A DNA stretch of 64,000 bases, from positions 1 through 64,000 of IMG/VR virus record IMGVR_UViG_3300046542_000227; one strand, written 5' to 3'. Source of the DNA: a virus. Below the pieces are notes generated by a model. The model ran no database searches, was not told the DNA's origin, and worked only from the letters and a program-made list of their open reading frames with translations. The position numbers and the translations under genes were made by a program. Positions 51,410 through 60,964 of this stretch are shown here, one piece after another (the first letter of the stretch is position 1; each line of letters starts with the position of its first letter).

Positions 51410-52186
51410 TTACCAGCCCATGTAACCGGGACGGCGTGCTTTGGTTTCACGTTTGACGCGGGACCAACCAAGTTCTTTGATCAGCCCTTCATAGTCAACA
51501 GAGTTGTCTTCGAGGCCGAGGCCACGATTACGAGCCTGCTCACGAGCCAAGCCATGGAGAATCTCTGGGGTCACTTCAAGAGTGTTCTCGAAGTCTTCCA
51601 GCGATGGTGCTTGGTATTTGTTGGCAACGTAGATACCACCTTCACCTACGAAGTCGTGGGTAACGACCTCACGGGTGTACTTGATCTGCGACATCATGTC
51701 ATCGACAGTGATGGAACGGACCGAGAAGTAAGTGGCCATGGCCGGGTTCTTCAGGGACTCTTCGACGAACTTGCCGTAAGGGCCGAATGGACGCACCCAT
51801 GCAATGACCAACGTGATCGGACGACCATGTTCATCTTTGCTCGGAACCAGTTCGTAGTCACGGATGTGGTGACTCCAGCGATCAGGGTTAACCTGACGGA
51901 TGCGGGCCATGTACGCTTGGTCCGACATACCTTGGGAACGCTCTGGGTGTTTCCACTCACCATAGAGCACGCCTTTCTTAACCTGACGCATGAGCTGAGA
52001 GCCTGGCGCAAACATCGCGATGCCAGACTTCTCGTCGTACAGATAGCCGCCGCTGTTGTAAGCGTTGTAAGCACCCACCGGGCACGGGTAGTAACCTTGT
52101 GCGTCGGGTTGCAGGATACCCTGCTTGTTGGTACCGGCGAGCATGGTAGAACCGATGCGCACCGACTGGCGAAGTGGTTGTTGCAT
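51410..52186 (-). CDS. Prohead core protease (T4 gp21/phiKZ gp175-type serine protease)
   Basis: This 258-residue protein has the assemblin-fold protease signature. VLYGEWKHPERS contains the first His (His80), and WSHHIRDYELV the conserved SHxI segment. The C-terminal core FGPYGKFVEESLKNPAMATYFSVRS contains the FSVR motif with Ser155. The enzyme trims scaffold and internal proteins during capsid maturation, in phiKZ after S/A/G-x-E. Candidate substrates in the window are the 834-residue protein and its paralogue. It heads a block that ends with RNA polymerase genes, as in phiKZ. GAGG lies before the ATG and the next gene's stop is eight bases upstream. Confidence 0.82.
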   Translation of the reverse strand: MQQPLRQSVRIGSTMLAGTNKQGILQPDAQGYYPCPVGAYNAYNSGGYLYDEKSGIAMFAPGSQLMRQVKKGVLYGEWKHPERSQGMSDQAYMARIRQVNPDRWSHHIRDYELVPSKDEHGRPITLVIAWVRPFGPYGKFVEESLKNPAMATYFSVRSITVDDMMSQIKYTREVVTHDFVGEGGIYVANKYQAPSLEDFENTLEVTPEILHGLAREQARNRGLGLEDNSVDYEGLIKELGWSRVKRETKARRPGYMGW

Positions 52187-52193
52187 AGAGACC

Positions 52194-52904
52194 TCAGGTT
52201 CTCAAGAGCTCCTCGATCCCCTCGACGCGATCACTTGGGTTCACCAAGGCCGAGACAATACTGTCAGCGGTGTAAGCACCAATCAGTTTCGATGTGGTGT
52301 CCGAGGTGTTCCAGATCACGTTCCGGAAAGGAATGCTCACAGGCGGGTTGGTCTCGACATCGCTATGCTTGTTGTAGATGTGACGATAGAGGCGAGTCAT
52401 GTCCTTCGGGTCACGACAAGTCGTGGAAGTAATCAGACTCAAGATCGCGCGGTTCCCCAGGAAGATCCCCGCAAACTCTTCCGCCGTTTCGAACATGTTA
52501 GCTTTGTCGAAATAATTGAAGTACCAGGGGATGTTACCCTTGTCCACGTGTTCGCTGTACACGTAGTAAGACAGGGTGTCGTTCTTCACCGGCTCGGTAT
52601 TCGCGATAACGGTGTCACCAGGTTCGAAGTGGAAGTCAAAATACGTTACGCCATTGATTACCACCTTCTCAGTCGAAGATGGCACAATGCGGAACATCGC
52701 AATGGTGCGAACAACACCATAGCGATTGCCCATGAGAATTCCGTAGAAACCGAGAATGAAGATCTCGGTCCCTATACTGGCCAAGTGAACCGAAGCATAA
52801 CGCTCAGGCACGAGGATACGACAAGCAGTATCGGTGAGGATACTGCCGTCGTTTTGCTCATGGAGGTGTTTCTTGATGAAGTCAGGGTCACGGACCATCT
52901 GCAT
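52194..52904 (-). CDS. Unknown protein of the protease/RNA polymerase block
   Basis: This 236-residue protein has alpha/beta composition with RILVPERYASVHLASIGTEI, a hydrophobic FILGFYGILMGNRYGVV, and a helical C-terminus. No motif is recognised. AGAGG lies nine bases before the ATG. It lies between the virion-like 593-residue gene and the protease, the same place as a phiKZ virion gene of the block. A structural role is likely from order only. Confidence 0.65.
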   Translation of the reverse strand: MQMVRDPDFIKKHLHEQNDGSILTDTACRILVPERYASVHLASIGTEIFILGFYGILMGNRYGVVRTIAMFRIVPSSTEKVVINGVTYFDFHFEPGDTVIANTEPVKNDTLSYYVYSEHVDKGNIPWYFNYFDKANMFETAEEFAGIFLGNRAILSLITSTTCRDPKDMTRLYRHIYNKHSDVETNPPVSIPFRNVIWNTSDTTSKLIGAYTADSIVSALVNPSDRVEGIEELLRT

Positions 52905-52932
52905 CAGAAAGAACCTCTGGTTGGGTTATGAG

Positions 52933-54714
52933 TTACGGCTGAGCTTCGTTCGGCAACTCTTCTTCTTCCGGTGCGGCGCCAGGCAGTGGCAACTCACCTT
53001 CAGGCTGAGTAGGTTCGAAGCCGGCGTCTTGGCCATCATCTGGCAGTTCGCTTGCATCATCACCTTGTTCACCAGCAGCTGGCTCGAAGTCAGTACCGGT
53101 TACGCCGTCGCCTTCAGTGCCTTCAGCTTGCGCGTCAGCCACTTCGTTAACCACAGGCTCTGCTGCTACGTCGCCGAGGTCGGCAGCGATTTCAGCATTG
53201 GCGGTATCGATCTTGACGTTGGCTTCACCTTCGTCTTCCAGTGCCACAGCGTTCGGGTCCACTTCAGGAGTGTAAGGAACGGTGATCAACTGGTCGGCCA
53301 GGTAAGTAGCTACCAGCTCGATGGTCGCTTCGATAGCGAGTTCACGACCCGAAGCCCCTGGGTGTACTTTGGCGTAGCGATCCATGGAACGCATGAAGCC
53401 GAAGTACAGGCGCTGTTGTGGGTAGTAGATACGGCAAACCAGACCAGCGAACAGCAGATAAGGCTTTTCGTATTCCTCGTCATCGATCGCACGCAGCTCT
53501 TGGTCGAGCAGTTCGTTGACGACGCCGGTATCAACCTGAGGCAGGCCTTCTACCGCTGGGGTGGCATTGTTCAGGAACACCGCTACCACGTCACGACGAC
53601 GATTGCGCAGGCCATTGTCCAGGCAGGATTGACGCAGTACTGGGTAGTACTTGGTCCACTGGTCAACCAGCTCAGCAGCTACCGCATTGATCTGCGGTAC
53701 GGTCTTGAGGTTTGGTTGGTTAACAGCTACCGAGAGCAGGGCTTGTACGTCACCGCCAGCTTGCAGCCAGCCGTTGTACACGTCGCCGTTCACCAGAACC
53801 GCTACAGTGCCGGTACGCATGGCTTCTTGACCATCGCAGGCCAATACCAAGCGCTGGCTCTTCGCGTCTTGAGCACGGAACTGATAGGCTTGCAGCAGCT
53901 TGCTACCGATGAGCTCGTGCAGGTTACCCAGCACCAGTTCCCAAGTAGGCAGGTCTACCGACTCAGCCGACACTTCCTGTGGCGCTTCACGCAGAGCACC
54001 GGTCAAGCAGTAAGCGAGCAACAGCTCGTCGATCTGCAGCGGCCAGCTACCCGAAGACATCCAGCTGGCGCCGGAGTAGTCGAACACACGGGAAGTACCG
54101 TAGAGCTTAGCCCATACGGCGAGGATGCGGTCAGCACCCATCTCCAGCAGCCACTCGACTACTTGAGACGATTCCAGGTGTGGGTTGTTCTCAGCGACCA
54201 GCGTTACGATGGCCTCAGCGGACAAACCGTTCAGAATGAAGGAGCGGTATTCGTTTTGCGCAACGACCTGGCTGTACTTGCTGGCCACGTGGTTAACCAG
54301 AGCTGGCTCACTGTGGACGGCGTGGTACTTGAAGGCGTTAACCGATACGTTCGGTTGGAACGAGGTGTTCTGCTTAGCAACGTATTGCTGCACCAGACCG
54401 TCGATGGTAGGTACAATCACGTTACGGGCGGTGAAGACCATGGTCTGCACAGCCTTGCTCAGGGTTTCGACTTGATCGTCGATCGCTTGGGCATCGGCAC
54501 CGACGATGGTTTCGTTAGCATCAGCGAACTGACCTTCCGATTCCATGGCGACACGGACGCTGAACGCGAGCAGGTTAGGACGCACTGGGTTATGCAGGGA
54601 CTGAGCGACTTCAGTAGCTGGGGCAAACGCAGACTTGAAGGCGAGCATGCGCCCGCCCTCAGTCAACGAACGCGCTACCGGAGAGATGCTACGAACGGAA
54701 GCAGCGATGGACAT
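52933..54714 (-). CDS. Virion-like protein with acidic C-terminal tail
   Basis: This 593-residue protein has a Ser/Ala-rich start (MSIAASVRSISPVARSLTEG), a helical body of about 430 residues and a very acidic Pro/Glu-rich tail (EGELPLPGAAPEEEELPNEA). AMESEGQFAD at about 56-65 contains an S/A-x-E-type site that could be cut by the prohead protease. Hence it may be an internal or head protein. It precedes the protease on the transcript and follows the beta-like gene. GGAG lies before the ATG. The family is not recognised. Confidence 0.65.
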   Translation of the reverse strand: MSIAASVRSISPVARSLTEGGRMLAFKSAFAPATEVAQSLHNPVRPNLLAFSVRVAMESEGQFADANETIVGADAQAIDDQVETLSKAVQTMVFTARNVIVPTIDGLVQQYVAKQNTSFQPNVSVNAFKYHAVHSEPALVNHVASKYSQVVAQNEYRSFILNGLSAEAIVTLVAENNPHLESSQVVEWLLEMGADRILAVWAKLYGTSRVFDYSGASWMSSGSWPLQIDELLLAYCLTGALREAPQEVSAESVDLPTWELVLGNLHELIGSKLLQAYQFRAQDAKSQRLVLACDGQEAMRTGTVAVLVNGDVYNGWLQAGGDVQALLSVAVNQPNLKTVPQINAVAAELVDQWTKYYPVLRQSCLDNGLRNRRRDVVAVFLNNATPAVEGLPQVDTGVVNELLDQELRAIDDEEYEKPYLLFAGLVCRIYYPQQRLYFGFMRSMDRYAKVHPGASGRELAIEATIELVATYLADQLITVPYTPEVDPNAVALEDEGEANVKIDTANAEIAADLGDVAAEPVVNEVADAQAEGTEGDGVTGTDFEPAAGEQGDDASELPDDGQDAGFEPTQPEGELPLPGAAPEEEELPNEAQP

Positions 54715-54725
54715 TTAGGAACTCC

Positions 54726-54929
54726 TTAAACGCCGAGTTTTTTGGCCAGACGGGCGGTGAGTGCTTCGCGGATGTCACCATCCCCAAAGACCTGACCATT
54801 CAGGGTTGCAGAAACTTCCTCGGTACCCAGGCAGTTCCGGATTACTTCAGTGCCCAACTGTACCGCAGCGGCGAGCGCTTGGGTGTTCACCGCATGGGCG
54901 ACGTTAGGGCTTACGTTTTGCTCTTGCAT
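54726..54929 (-). CDS. Small unknown protein overlapping the beta-like gene end
   Basis: The ATG at 54929 (GAGGA nine bases upstream) gives 67 residues and overlaps the end of the beta-like gene by 26 bases. The product is Ala-rich and helical (AHAVNTQALAAAVQLGTEVI), with an acidic middle (LGTEEVSATLNGQVFGDGD) and a basic end (LTARLAKKLGV). It may bridge the polymerase and virion proteins. No family is recognised. Confidence 0.55.
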   Translation of the reverse strand: MQEQNVSPNVAHAVNTQALAAAVQLGTEVIRNCLGTEEVSATLNGQVFGDGDIREALTARLAKKLGV

Positions 54930-57900
54930 CAGCAGTTCCTCTGTAAACGGCAGCAACGTGTTTGGACAACCACGTCAGACACATGTTAGTCGTGGCAATC
55001 AGTTTAGGCGAAAGCACCATCCGTTCTTCTACGGAGGTGTTGGAGAACTTAAGATCCAGTGGCTCACCCGACTCCAGATAGTTCTCACCACCGAACACGC
55101 CGGAGATGATGGTCTTCATCTGGTTAGCAACTACACCTTTGTCACCCAACCCCGCAGCCACATCGTGATCGATGTAAACACGGATAGCGACGTTATCAGG
55201 ATCGATTGGCTCCCCTTTAATGCGGAAGCTGAAATCTACCTCACCTGTGAAGGCAGGTTCACCCATGGCAGCGGCGTAATCTTTACGCTCTTTATCACCC
55301 TGCTTCGCTAGGCGTTGCAGAGAGTCCGACATGTCCTCGAAGTCTCCGTGATAGAAGATCTCGATTTTCGATACCGTACCAACCACACGAGCACGTGGAG
55401 ACTTAGCCTCCACACGACGCAGGGTATCCAGCGCGGCATTGTCGAAGAGCGGGTTATTCGCCAACTCAGGGTCTTCGATCGTACATAGAATTGTCTCCAA
55501 GTCTACGTGATCACCTACTTTGACCAGGTCGTTGATGTTTTGGCCGAACTCCGCAATGATGTTACGGATCTCGGTGGACTGAGTATTGAACTTGGTAGTG
55601 ATAGCTTCAGAAACTTCACAACCGTCTTCCAGCGTGGTGATCTTCTCCATGAAAGCTACGGTGCAAAGCACGCCCGCTTTCCAAGATACCTGATCCGTGT
55701 TGTAGCGATCGGGCTTGAAGAACTTGCTGTTGTAAGACAAGGTGGCGCCTTCCTTGAAGGATTGGCCAACCTTAAGGTCAGTAGTCAGGGTGTGCGGGTA
55801 AGTGTGACCAGCAGCGATGCCGTGACGCAAACCGAGTGGGAAGATTTCAATCGTCCCGTCTGCATACTTCACTTGGATCGAGTGCTTGGTGATGGCTTCT
55901 ACCACACCGTCTTGGTCAGCCGACGATGCGAAGATCGACGTGGTGCATTGTCCGAGGACTTGCTCTTGACCAGTACGCAGTGGTGTAACGTCGTAGCCGT
56001 CAGCGAAGATACCTTGCTGATGCTGCACACTCACAAAGCCGATACGCTTCATGTCATCGTGTTCAACACACGGCGAGAGCAGTGCAGTGGAGGACAGTCG
56101 TTTAGCCGGACCGTCTTCTGGTGCCAATACCTTGGTGGTACCACGCAGATCCACGATGTTGGCGTCAGCTGTGAGGTAAGCCATTACGCCTACTTCGCCG
56201 GAGTCCACTGTAGCCTCGGACACCGTACCTTCATCGTCAGGATGGAACACACGGGTACGTTCAACCATCGATACGCTAGAGCGACCACCGTCACCACGAT
56301 AGGTGAAGCCTTCTTGCTCACGGGTGTTAGCCAGAGGGTTGGACTCTTCAACGATACCGTTGGATGGATCTTGTACCAGCTTCTGCCATACCGCGTACGG
56401 GTTCATCTCCACACCGATCTCGCCCGCAGACGCTCGGTTGTTGAAAGACTTCACCGCCTTGGACAGCTCACCGTAGATCACACCAGCGAAACGTTCATAG
56501 CCACGGTAGCGCATGAACTTAGGATCGGTCTCTTTCGGACAGAAGTCCGTCATCAACAGTTCCACCGCTCGTACCAGCAGTTTGCTGAATTCAATCGGCT
56601 CACCCATCTGAAGCAACAGGCCTTCAGTAATAGGATCAACCCACGCTGTCTTCAGCGCATCCAGTTCACGCAAGTAACGCACACCCAAGCCAGCTTCTTC
56701 GAGCAGGCGATAGTAGACGTCCTTCTTGTCGAAGTCCCACACCGAGAATTTCTTCAGGGTACGGTGATAACGGTTGAGACCATTCAGGATCAGTGTGGCA
56801 CGGTTGTCCTGTTTGGAAACCACGATCACTTCGTCTTGGAACACCAGACGGTAAGTGTCAGGGTCGTGCGTCAGGGTTTCACCACGAGGGTGACGGCTGT
56901 GTTCTACGCCCAGCTCTTTGAGCAAGGCAGACAAACCAAAGTAGTAGGCTAGTGTCAACCCTACCGGCAGGATCTTGTTCTGCACGGTCATCTCGGCTAC
57001 TTCATCAGGAGCCTTAGCCATGTCCAGACCAATCAGATCAGGCAGGTTGCCGATGGCTTCTTGGCCTTCGGGCAGGTTGAGGTAGAAGACGTTGTTGGTA
57101 TCGACGCAGACAGCATGTCCACCGTGAACGCCCGCAATCACTTGACCGCCAACTTCTTCCTTGGCGACATCGATGCTCAGCGCTTTGAAGTGCTCAACGC
57201 GTTTCTCGTAGTCGAAGAAGAAGCTGTACTCACCGGATGTGAACTCGGTGATCTCTTTAGATAGCAGGGAGTAGATACGTGGCAAGTGCGCTTCAGGAGC
57301 AAACACATTACCCAAACGCATTTCGGTAACGATAGTCGAAGCGGCGTCCAGCGATGCAGCTTTCAACTGCGCCAGCAACCAGCGCTCGAAATCGTCAGTC
57401 CGACGTTTGGAACGATCCACGAAGATCTTGTTGAAGTAGGAAGTCAGTGCTACCCGGAAGTCATTGACCTTACGGATTGGCAAGTCAGCACGCTGCCACT
57501 TAGTACGGTAGATAACCCCGTTGGACATGAAGCGCCCGTCTTTGTCCACCACCGGGATACGGAAGCGGATGGTCGTTTGACGACCACGGATTGGCTTGAT
57601 AGTCACCGAGTGGATTTCATAGTGGTTCATGGCGTCACGCACCACTTCCACTTTGTAGTCCTTAACGGCCACGCCCTGCTTCTGAATCGCGATCACTGCC
57701 TGCAAGATGTCTTTACGCATCAACTTAGTGACGTAGGCTTTCGTCGTACGTTTAAGCTTAGCATTCAACATCGACTTGTCGAGGATGGTCGACTTGTCAG
57801 GGAAGGTTTTGTTCGGCGGGAGCTGGGTGTCTTCCGGCTCGATCTTCATTGCGTCTTCGATCGTCTTACCCGAGTTAAACGGGTCTGGCAGATCTTTAAA

Positions 57901-59253
57901 GCTCAACGCATCTTCAATCGCACGGTTCATCGAACGTGGGGTGATCACACCCGTACTCGACATCTCGTAAGCCTTCAGCGCAATCGGTGCTACGTTCGGG
58001 TCAGCCAACAGCTGATCGGCAAACGAACCCGGTGCATCATCGCTACCATCGTCAGTGATGTCAGCCATGGTCGAACCCATAGGCTCGTCCAAGTCATCAT
58101 CGTCACCAGCCAACGCATCGAGAATTGCACTACTAGCCAAGGGCGAAGCCACAGGACTGGAAGGCGCATCGAAGGTATCGACATCGAGATCCGAGAACAG
58201 ATCCAAGCCATCGCGTTCTTCAGCGGGTGCAGCACCAGCGAGTTCACTGGCTTCTTCGTCGTCATCCGCTTGGGTATCAGCAGGACCTGTCGAATCAGTC
58301 ACCACCTTTTCTTTAATACTGGTCTTGGCCACCGCAGGGGCTTTGATTTCTTCCAGCATCAAGAATTGACCGTCAGCATCCTCGTTCAGCTCGGTACCTT
58401 CGAGCATGAACTTGTGAACACCCTGTAGGAGCTTCACAAAGCGCACCTGCAGGTCGGTAGGGGTCAGACCCTTGCTACCCTTCACATCGAGGTCTTTACG
58501 CCAGCTATCGAGCACACCGAGGTTCAGCGTGAAGAAGTGCGTACGCAGACGGAACAACAGGTTGATGTAAGGCAGCGATTCGTGCGACAGCTTACTCAGG
58601 TTCGACTTGGCCCGATCATCACCCAACCACAAGAAGATGTCGTGTGCATTTAAGTGCGACACAGTCGGGAAGGTTTCGAGCGTGGTCTGGCTGATGCCGT
58701 TGGTCAGTGCGTCCCACTTGGTCTTGTTCGGTACCGTGTTAGGGATCTCGAACTCGATGTACTGGTTCCACTTAAAGCGCTCATGGCACTTCTCAACATG
58801 GTTCCAGAACGTGGTGGCATTGTTGCTCCAACGATAGAAGGTCGCCTTGTACGATGCAACATACTTCCACAGTGGGTTGAGCATGTTGTAGTTGACCACC
58901 AACATGTTCTTGTTGGCGATCGTCAGGGCTTCATCTTTACGCAGTGGACGGAACACCCGGTTGACCCGACGGAAGTCAGCTTCCAGCGTGTTAGCGTTAA
59001 CCACCGTGCGACGTGGATTACCCAGAGCCGCATCCAGCGTTTTGATGTGTTCGATGAACAGGCGAGCGCCTTCGGTGTTGAACACACGATCCTGCGGGCT
59101 TGGGCCTACGACAGCGCCGTTATCCCGCATGTAGTGATAGATCGTGTCGAGAGGCAAGACCAGCTTGCCCATCGGCGCCATACGGGGCGTCAGCAGCTGT
59201 GTTTGCTGCCGTAGTCCGTAGAGCTGATAGAACTTTGACTGTTTAAAGCGCAT
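54904..59253 (-). CDS. Phage multisubunit RNA polymerase, beta-like subunit (lacks the far C-terminus)
   Basis: This 1449-residue protein carries conserved beta elements in order. EHDDMKRIGFVSVQHQQG at about 1064-1081 parallels the bacterial 'EHDDANRALMGSNMQRQA'. KVGQSFKEGATLSYNSKF parallels 'KVGxxVxKGxxLADGpS'. GLGDKGVVANQMKTIISG at 1368-1385 parallels 'GDKxAGRHGNKGVIS'. GEPLDLKFSNTSVEERMVL parallels the 'DxxLNPxGVPSRMN' block. The product ends soon after, lacking the last domain, which may be the protein at 25376-26071. A roughly 110-residue acidic insert lies at about 310-420. Next to virion genes this is probably the virion polymerase that transcribes early genes. Its ATG overlaps the beta' stop. 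Confidence 0.82.
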   Translation of the reverse strand: MRFKQSKFYQLYGLRQQTQLLTPRMAPMGKLVLPLDTIYHYMRDNGAVVGPSPQDRVFNTEGARLFIEHIKTLDAALGNPRRTVVNANTLEADFRRVNRVFRPLRKDEALTIANKNMLVVNYNMLNPLWKYVASYKATFYRWSNNATTFWNHVEKCHERFKWNQYIEFEIPNTVPNKTKWDALTNGISQTTLETFPTVSHLNAHDIFLWLGDDRAKSNLSKLSHESLPYINLLFRLRTHFFTLNLGVLDSWRKDLDVKGSKGLTPTDLQVRFVKLLQGVHKFMLEGTELNEDADGQFLMLEEIKAPAVAKTSIKEKVVTDSTGPADTQADDDEEASELAGAAPAEERDGLDLFSDLDVDTFDAPSSPVASPLASSAILDALAGDDDDLDEPMGSTMADITDDGSDDAPGSFADQLLADPNVAPIALKAYEMSSTGVITPRSMNRAIEDALSFKDLPDPFNSGKTIEDAMKIEPEDTQLPPNKTFPDKSTILDKSMLNAKLKRTTKAYVTKLMRKDILQAVIAIQKQGVAVKDYKVEVVRDAMNHYEIHSVTIKPIRGRQTTIRFRIPVVDKDGRFMSNGVIYRTKWQRADLPIRKVNDFRVALTSYFNKIFVDRSKRRTDDFERWLLAQLKAASLDAASTIVTEMRLGNVFAPEAHLPRIYSLLSKEITEFTSGEYSFFFDYEKRVEHFKALSIDVAKEEVGGQVIAGVHGGHAVCVDTNNVFYLNLPEGQEAIGNLPDLIGLDMAKAPDEVAEMTVQNKILPVGLTLAYYFGLSALLKELGVEHSRHPRGETLTHDPDTYRLVFQDEVIVVSKQDNRATLILNGLNRYHRTLKKFSVWDFDKKDVYYRLLEEAGLGVRYLRELDALKTAWVDPITEGLLLQMGEPIEFSKLLVRAVELLMTDFCPKETDPKFMRYRGYERFAGVIYGELSKAVKSFNNRASAGEIGVEMNPYAVWQKLVQDPSNGIVEESNPLANTREQEGFTYRGDGGRSSVSMVERTRVFHPDDEGTVSEATVDSGEVGVMAYLTADANIVDLRGTTKVLAPEDGPAKRLSSTALLSPCVEHDDMKRIGFVSVQHQQGIFADGYDVTPLRTGQEQVLGQCTTSIFASSADQDGVVEAITKHSIQVKYADGTIEIFPLGLRHGIAAGHTYPHTLTTDLKVGQSFKEGATLSYNSKFFKPDRYNTDQVSWKAGVLCTVAFMEKITTLEDGCEVSEAITTKFNTQSTEIRNIIAEFGQNINDLVKVGDHVDLETILCTIEDPELANNPLFDNAALDTLRRVEAKSPRARVVGTVSKIEIFYHGDFEDMSDSLQRLAKQGDKERKDYAAAMGEPAFTGEVDFSFRIKGEPIDPDNVAIRVYIDHDVAAGLGDKGVVANQMKTIISGVFGGENYLESGEPLDLKFSNTSVEERMVLSPKLIATTNMCLTWLSKHVAAVYRGTADARAKRKP

Positions 59254-60904
59254 GGGTCACCCGAGGTCTAGGTTTGCCGGTGATATACAGGAGCGTCATG
59301 TTGACGGTGTGAATGTCAATACCGAAGGACATGCCACCACCCGCTTGGATATAAGCACGACGCTTGGTGAAGTAGCGCTTCGCTTCAGCAATCGCTTCGT
59401 CCGAGTAGGTTGCGTTGTAGCTCATGGTGTCACCGTCGAAGTCAGCGCCTTTCGCTGTCAGTCGAGCCGGTGGGATACTGGTCGAGTCGTGGTACTGAGG
59501 AACACCATTACCATTGAGTTTCGGGAACTCTTTAGCGATGATCGATTCGTCACGTTGCCAGTTGTGATCAAGACCATAACGCAGCTCACCAGGAACGGTG
59601 GTCTTCACGTATTGCATCACTGGCGAGGAACTGTTGAAGTTCTCTACCGGATAACGCGTTACGAATGCTGCGGTGTTTTCCCACATATCCAAACAGGCGA
59701 GGTAGATCATCTCGACGTAGGACAGTGGGTGCACCAGCTTGCGATCGAAGTCTTCTGGCAAATCACTCAAGTCTCTGAAGATCTTGAAGTTACCTGCAGT
59801 GTCGACGTAGATCAAGGCAATGTAGTGGCCTTCAACTTCCACCGGACGATGGCGCTTAGCAATAACTGCCAGTTCGTTGACCACGCCTTCCAAGCCTTCT
59901 TCCGTAGACCAGCGGTCCATGGTTTCGTTGGTGCAGTCGACCCATTCCAGCTTGAGGGTTTCTTTGTTGATCAGCTGAACACTGTTGGATGCCGTGTTGA
60001 AGATCGACTCCAGCAGATTCACCCGCAGGTTGTAGATGGTCTTTGGTAGCGATGCCGCTGCTGCCTGATACAGACCCACCACCGCGTCGTTGAACTTCGG
60101 ACGGTTAGGTGCGTCCAAGTCTACTGCGGTTACGTCCAGCGAGGAGATCACGTTACGCGTGCCGTTGAACACTTTACGCGATGCCCACTTGGCTTGGATC
60201 ATGCCACCCTTGCCCTTGATCAGGGTTTCAAGGTGTTCGTAGATCTGTACCACAGTCATCTGTGTGGCATAGCGCGTGCGGTCATAAATCGACAGGTCGT
60301 CGCTTGGGTTGATCCGCTCAGGGAAGTTACGCCCTTGGATGATGCAACGCTGGTACATGTCGTTGATTTCACCGACAGTCACCCGACCGGCTGCGTCGAC
60401 TTCTACGTCACGCAAACCTGCAGGCAATACCAACAGCTTGCTGTACATCGCATTGTTGCGGTAGCGCTCGATCAGCTCGATCTGGACGTTACGAGTTGAG
60501 CTATCACCCTTCTCGAAACGCATGTCATGCCAATGGCTCATGAAAAAGGTGAAGCCCGTCTTGCCATCTACTTCACTGGCACGTTCGAACGTACCTTTGG
60601 CTTGACTGAAGATGGCGTATTCTTTACCCGCCATGATGTCGATATAAAAGCTACGCATCTTCGTCAGTACACGGAAGATGATTGGGTGTAGCACTGGTAG
60701 CCGCAGATCGATGTGACCAAAGGTCATGTCACGGCGAGGGTCACCGACACGTCCAAAGATCGAAGTCGAGAACAGACCTTCCTCATCGAAACTACCACCG
60801 GGACCGTCCATGATACCCAGACTCTTGACCTGCGGAACCAGCTTAAGCTGATCTGCCGTAGGAATCAAAAGGCTGATGTTCAAGGGTAGCATTTTCTTCT
60901 TCAC
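59243..60904 (-). CDS. Phage RNA polymerase beta'-like N-terminal fragment
   Basis: The GTG at 60904, with GAGG eight bases upstream, gives 553 residues; ATG at 60892 is an alternative. The catalytic-metal loop reads TAKGADFDGDTMSY, with the three Asp of DFDGD (488-492). RVGDPRRDMTFGHIDLRLPV near residue 50 parallels the start of beta', GHIELAxPV. The bridge helix/trigger-loop half of beta' is absent, so it must lie in another gene outside the window, as in phiKZ-like phages. Translation is coupled to the beta-like gene by an 11-base overlap. It is the first gene of the minus-strand block. Confidence 0.82.
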   Translation of the reverse strand: MKKKMLPLNISLLIPTADQLKLVPQVKSLGIMDGPGGSFDEEGLFSTSIFGRVGDPRRDMTFGHIDLRLPVLHPIIFRVLTKMRSFYIDIMAGKEYAIFSQAKGTFERASEVDGKTGFTFFMSHWHDMRFEKGDSSTRNVQIELIERYRNNAMYSKLLVLPAGLRDVEVDAAGRVTVGEINDMYQRCIIQGRNFPERINPSDDLSIYDRTRYATQMTVVQIYEHLETLIKGKGGMIQAKWASRKVFNGTRNVISSLDVTAVDLDAPNRPKFNDAVVGLYQAAAASLPKTIYNLRVNLLESIFNTASNSVQLINKETLKLEWVDCTNETMDRWSTEEGLEGVVNELAVIAKRHRPVEVEGHYIALIYVDTAGNFKIFRDLSDLPEDFDRKLVHPLSYVEMIYLACLDMWENTAAFVTRYPVENFNSSSPVMQYVKTTVPGELRYGLDHNWQRDESIIAKEFPKLNGNGVPQYHDSTSIPPARLTAKGADFDGDTMSYNATYSDEAIAEAKRYFTKRRAYIQAGGGMSFGIDIHTVNMTLLYITGKPRPRVTHAL

Positions 60905-60932
60905 ACAGAACACCCCTCGGGCAAGACAACAA

Positions 60933-60936
60933 TATG
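60933..60936 (+). promoter_or_regulatory. Candidate TATG late promoter core
   Basis: CAATATGATTG lies about 30 bases before the ATG at 60965, in the 60-base gap between divergent genes. Confidence 0.3.
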
Positions 60937-60964
60937 ATTGATTTCACTGTACCGGAGACCTTAA

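Noticed and set aside
54904-59253. Intein in the beta-like subunit
   Set aside because: The insert at about 310-420 is acidic low-complexity sequence, with no Cys/Ser start and no terminal His-Asn.
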